From a bacterium (GTDB taxonomy: Bacteria; JAJVIF01; JAGGVT01), in the NCBI GenBank assembly GCA_021157815.1, contig JAGGVT010000129.1, forward strand, positions 1 through 7,891: 7,891 nucleotides of DNA, in the 5' to 3' direction. The position numbers and the translations under genes are program-made. Shown piece by piece: positions 5,846 through 7,891 of the stretch. A model generated the notes under the pieces. It searched no databases. It saw only the letters and a program-made list of their open reading frames with translations, and was not told the DNA's origin. The first letter of the stretch is position 1; the number at the start of each line of letters is the position of its first letter.

Positions 5846-6895
5846 ATGAGTATAGGATTTTTAAAAAATTATCGACAGATAGCTGTTGTGGCTCTGGGTG
5901 GCAACGCGATTTTGCGCAAGGGGCAATCGTCAGACCCGGATACACAGCGTGGCAATATCGCTAAAGCGTTAAAAAGTCTCGAACCGCTGCTTGACAAGTA
6001 TGATTCGTTTGCTTTGACACATGGAAACGGCCCGCAGGTCGGCAATGATTTAATCCGCGCGCATACCGCGAAACAGATGAAAAATCTTTCGAGAATCAGC
6101 CTTTCTGATTGCGGCGCTAACACTCAGGGACGAATCGGGCATTGGATTATTACCGAGATGAAAAGGAATCACGCTTTTTCAAAACGAAGGATTGCAAATA
6201 TCATCACTCATGTGTATGTCAACAAGAATAAATTCGCTCCTGATGAATATACGAAATATGTCGGCCCATGGCTTGGCGCGGGTGAGATAAACTGGAATAA
6301 AGCAAAGAATCGCGAGATTATTTACAAAGCGCCTGATGGCCAGAATGAACTCGTTAGACGAGTTGTGCCATCACCGCTGCCATATAAAATCGAAGAACTT
6401 GAAATAATAAACAATCTCATCATGCATGGCGTGATTACAATATGTTGTGGCGGTGGCGGGATTCCCGTTTATGACCCAACATTCAAGGGCAACATTGATG
6501 GTTCAGACCCATCATCAATCGAATGTTTCATTCCGTCTGATGTCGTGATTGACAAAGACAGGGCCAGCGCTGTTCTCGCTGCGAATATTCTTAAAATGAA
6601 TCCTGACTGCGATGTTCACCTGTTGATACTTACCGATGTTAAGGGGTTATACAAGACATCAGAACTGCGCGACGAGGATTTCATCAGTGAAATGAGCCTT
6701 AATGAAATGGAAGGCTTCATTAAAAGCAATGATCTTGATAAAGGAAGCATCAAACCCAAACTTGAGGCGATAATGCATTTCCTTAAATCAGGCGGCAAAT
6801 ATGCCTATCTTGGCAGCCTTGAGGATTTCGATTCAAATGGCTCCGGAACACGTTTTTTTTCGATAGACCAAATTAAGCTTTTCAGAAAGGCATAA
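5846..6895 (+). CDS. arcC: Carbamate kinase
   Basis: The enzyme makes ATP and carbamate from carbamoyl phosphate and ADP, the energy-yielding last step of arginine or other ureido catabolism, in the cytoplasm. Family motifs are all present: VVALGGNAI (14-22), LTHGNGPQVGN (57-67), the 'THVYVNKNKF' and YVGPW region (121-142), RRVVPSPLPY (171-180), CGGGGIPV (201-208), VIDKDRASAVLA (234-245), LTDVKGLY (262-269), KGSIKPKLEA (299-308) and YLGSLED (321-327). I chose the ATG at 5846, preceded by GGTGAG, which places the first conserved strand at residue 12. An in-frame TTG at 5735 would add 37 hydrophobic, unconserved residues with no ribosome binding site. At 349 residues it is longer than the usual 310 or so. 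Part of the excess is an insertion of about 14 residues after GGGGIPV (about 210-230, 'FKGNIDGSDPSSIE'), just before the catalytic VIDKD; part may be in the 140-170 region. The transcarbamylase gene follows after 46 bases and is probably cotranscribed. Confidence 0.92.
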   Translation: MSIGFLKNYRQIAVVALGGNAILRKGQSSDPDTQRGNIAKALKSLEPLLDKYDSFALTHGNGPQVGNDLIRAHTAKQMKNLSRISLSDCGANTQGRIGHWIITEMKRNHAFSKRRIANIITHVYVNKNKFAPDEYTKYVGPWLGAGEINWNKAKNREIIYKAPDGQNELVRRVVPSPLPYKIEELEIINNLIMHGVITICCGGGGIPVYDPTFKGNIDGSDPSSIECFIPSDVVIDKDRASAVLAANILKMNPDCDVHLLILTDVKGLYKTSELRDEDFISEMSLNEMEGFIKSNDLDKGSIKPKLEAIMHFLKSGGKYAYLGSLEDFDSNGSGTRFFSIDQIKLFRKA

Positions 6896-6908
6896 AATCT
6901 ATATAATT

Positions 6909-6935
6909 CCTCCGGCTTATTCACATCTTCGGAGG
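6909..6935 (+). promoter_or_regulatory. Hairpin sequestering the transcarbamylase ribosome binding site
   Basis: CCTCCG (6909-6914) pairs perfectly with CGGAGG (6930-6935) around a 15-base loop, with one possible extra G-U pair inside. The 3' arm is the Shine-Dalgarno sequence of the next gene, whose ATG is at 6942. There is no T-run after the stem, so it is not a terminator. The predicted effect is reduced or conditional translation of the transcarbamylase relative to carbamate kinase, perhaps opened by a protein, small RNA or ribosome traffic. This is an inference from pairing alone. Confidence 0.5.
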
Positions 6936-6941
6936 TGTAAC

Positions 6942-7891
6942 ATGCATTTTTTAGGTCTGAATGATTTCACACAGGATCAACTTCTCAAAGTCATTAATCA
7001 ATCAATTGGAATTAAAGCGATAATGAGGGAGTATCCGAATGAGTATGAGGCCGGTTATGGGCAAATCCTCAAAGGAAAAACCATGCTGATGCTTTTTGAA
7101 AAACCCTCATTGAGAACAAGAGTTAGTTTCGAGGTTGGCATGACTCAATTTGGCGGCCATGCGATTTTTTACGACATCGCGACATCCCCGTTGGGTAAAA
7201 AAGAGATTATTTCTGATTTCTCGCAGGTTACATCAAGATATGTGGATATCATAATGGCGCGGCTGTTCAAACATTCAGATATTAAGGAACTTGCTGATTA
7301 TGCCTCTGTTCCCGTTATCAATGCGCTGACCGATTTCTCGCACCCATGCCAGGTACTTTGCGACCTTATGACAATCAAGGAAAAAAAAGGAAAATTGGAA
7401 GGCTTGAAACTGGCGTACATGGGCGATTCAAACAACAACATGACACATTCACTCCTGTACGGCTGCTCGATAATGGGAATGAACATAAGTGTCGGATGTC
7501 CTGAGGGTGTTGATTTCGAGCCGCAACAAGATGTTGTTGACTGGGCAAAAGAAAAAGGGACCAGTTCAGGTTCTGAAATTGTGGTAACTCACGACCCAAT
7601 TGAAGCTGTTAAAAACGCTGATATCGTTTATACTGATTCCTGGATGAGCTATCATATCGACCCATCAGAAGAAGAGGCGAGAAAAAAGATATTTATGCCT
7701 TATCAGGTGAATCAGGATTTAATGAGCAATGCTTCAAAGGAAGCTTTATTCATGAACTGCCTTCCAGCTATGAGAGGCTGCGAGCAGACCGACGAGGTTA
7801 TTGACGGGCCTCAATCGATTGTTTTTGATCAGGCTGAGAATCGCCTTCATGTTCAAAAGGGCATTGTTCTGGAATTACTTGGAATGAGCCA
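6942..7891 (+). CDS. Ornithine carbamoyltransferase family protein, divergent second-substrate site (3' end outside window)
   Basis: Translation from ATG 6942, with an ideal GGAGG six bases upstream, runs open for 316 codons to the window edge. Family members have about 300-340 residues, so little is missing. The N-terminal carbamoyl-phosphate domain has KPSLRTRVSFE (Ser56, Arg58, Thr59, Arg60), MARLFKH (Arg107) and HPCQ (134-137). The second domain has GDSNNNMTHS (161-170), TDSWMSYHI (231-239), PYQVN (253-257) and MNCLPAMRG (271-279), then 'TDEVIDGPQSIVFDQAENRLH' (283-303). This is clearly the OTCase branch and not aspartate transcarbamylase. Two places differ from typical OTCase. The ornithine-binding D-x-W-x-SMG loop reads DSWMSYH (232-238), keeping Asp and Ser but losing Met-Gly. 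HCLP reads NCLP (Asn272, with the Cys kept). Being next to carbamate kinase suggests the catabolic direction: phosphorolysis of citrulline or another carbamoylated amine. I therefore leave the symbol open; ornithine remains possible. Confidence 0.88.
   Translation, partial: MHFLGLNDFTQDQLLKVINQSIGIKAIMREYPNEYEAGYGQILKGKTMLMLFEKPSLRTRVSFEVGMTQFGGHAIFYDIATSPLGKKEIISDFSQVTSRYVDIIMARLFKHSDIKELADYASVPVINALTDFSHPCQVLCDLMTIKEKKGKLEGLKLAYMGDSNNNMTHSLLYGCSIMGMNISVGCPEGVDFEPQQDVVDWAKEKGTSSGSEIVVTHDPIEAVKNADIVYTDSWMSYHIDPSEEEARKKIFMPYQVNQDLMSNASKEALFMNCLPAMRGCEQTDEVIDGPQSIVFDQAENRLHVQKGIVLELLGMS

Noticed and set aside
6896-6941. Terminator between carbamate kinase and the transcarbamylase
   Set aside because: The hairpin has no T-run and its 3' arm is the ribosome binding site, so translational control fits better.

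Overview
The window looks like chromosomal DNA from a moderately low-GC, Gram-negative (diderm) bacterium. The signs are a lipobox protein, a GmhB-type sugar-phosphate phosphatase of the kind used in envelope polysaccharide synthesis, a site-2-type membrane protease, and a DHH-CBS-nucleotidyltransferase fusion. That architecture is known from Aquificae, deltaproteobacteria and several uncultured lineages. I cannot fix the phylum from this sequence. No transposase, phage gene, tRNA, rRNA or CRISPR array is visible.

Layout. Positions 1-20 are a strikingly G-rich tract, probably the edge of an intergenic repeat. Positions 117-896 (minus) encode an exported protein of unknown function. Positions 897-1142 are intergenic and hold a long inverted repeat (965-1093) of the dispersed 'TTGTCATTCTGAGC' type. 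Positions 1143-5605 (minus) form a tight four-gene operon read right to left: the 879-residue fusion, an M50 protease, a lipoprotein, and a HAD phosphatase. Its junctions are a 4-nt overlap, a 26-nt gap and a 35-nt overlap. Positions 5606-5845 are a divergent control region with back-to-back candidate promoters, an inverted repeat and an arginine-box-like site. Positions 5846-6895 (plus) encode a carbamate kinase. From 6942 to the window end (plus) lies an ornithine-carbamoyltransferase-family gene, cut off by the edge near its C terminus.

How the genes work together. The plus-strand pair matches the last two steps of fermentative ureido catabolism: a carbamoyltransferase releases carbamoyl phosphate from citrulline or a similar ureido compound, and carbamate kinase turns it into ATP. 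The transcarbamylase keeps its carbamoyl-phosphate motifs but has lost the usual ornithine-binding SMG loop (SYH instead) and the His of HCLP (Asn instead). Its second substrate is therefore open, and this is the most interesting point in the window. The minus-strand operon mixes tRNA 3'-end or RNA metabolism with envelope functions; its members need not share a pathway.

The kinase-transcarbamylase junction has a hairpin whose 3' arm is exactly the transcarbamylase Shine-Dalgarno sequence, suggesting translational control.
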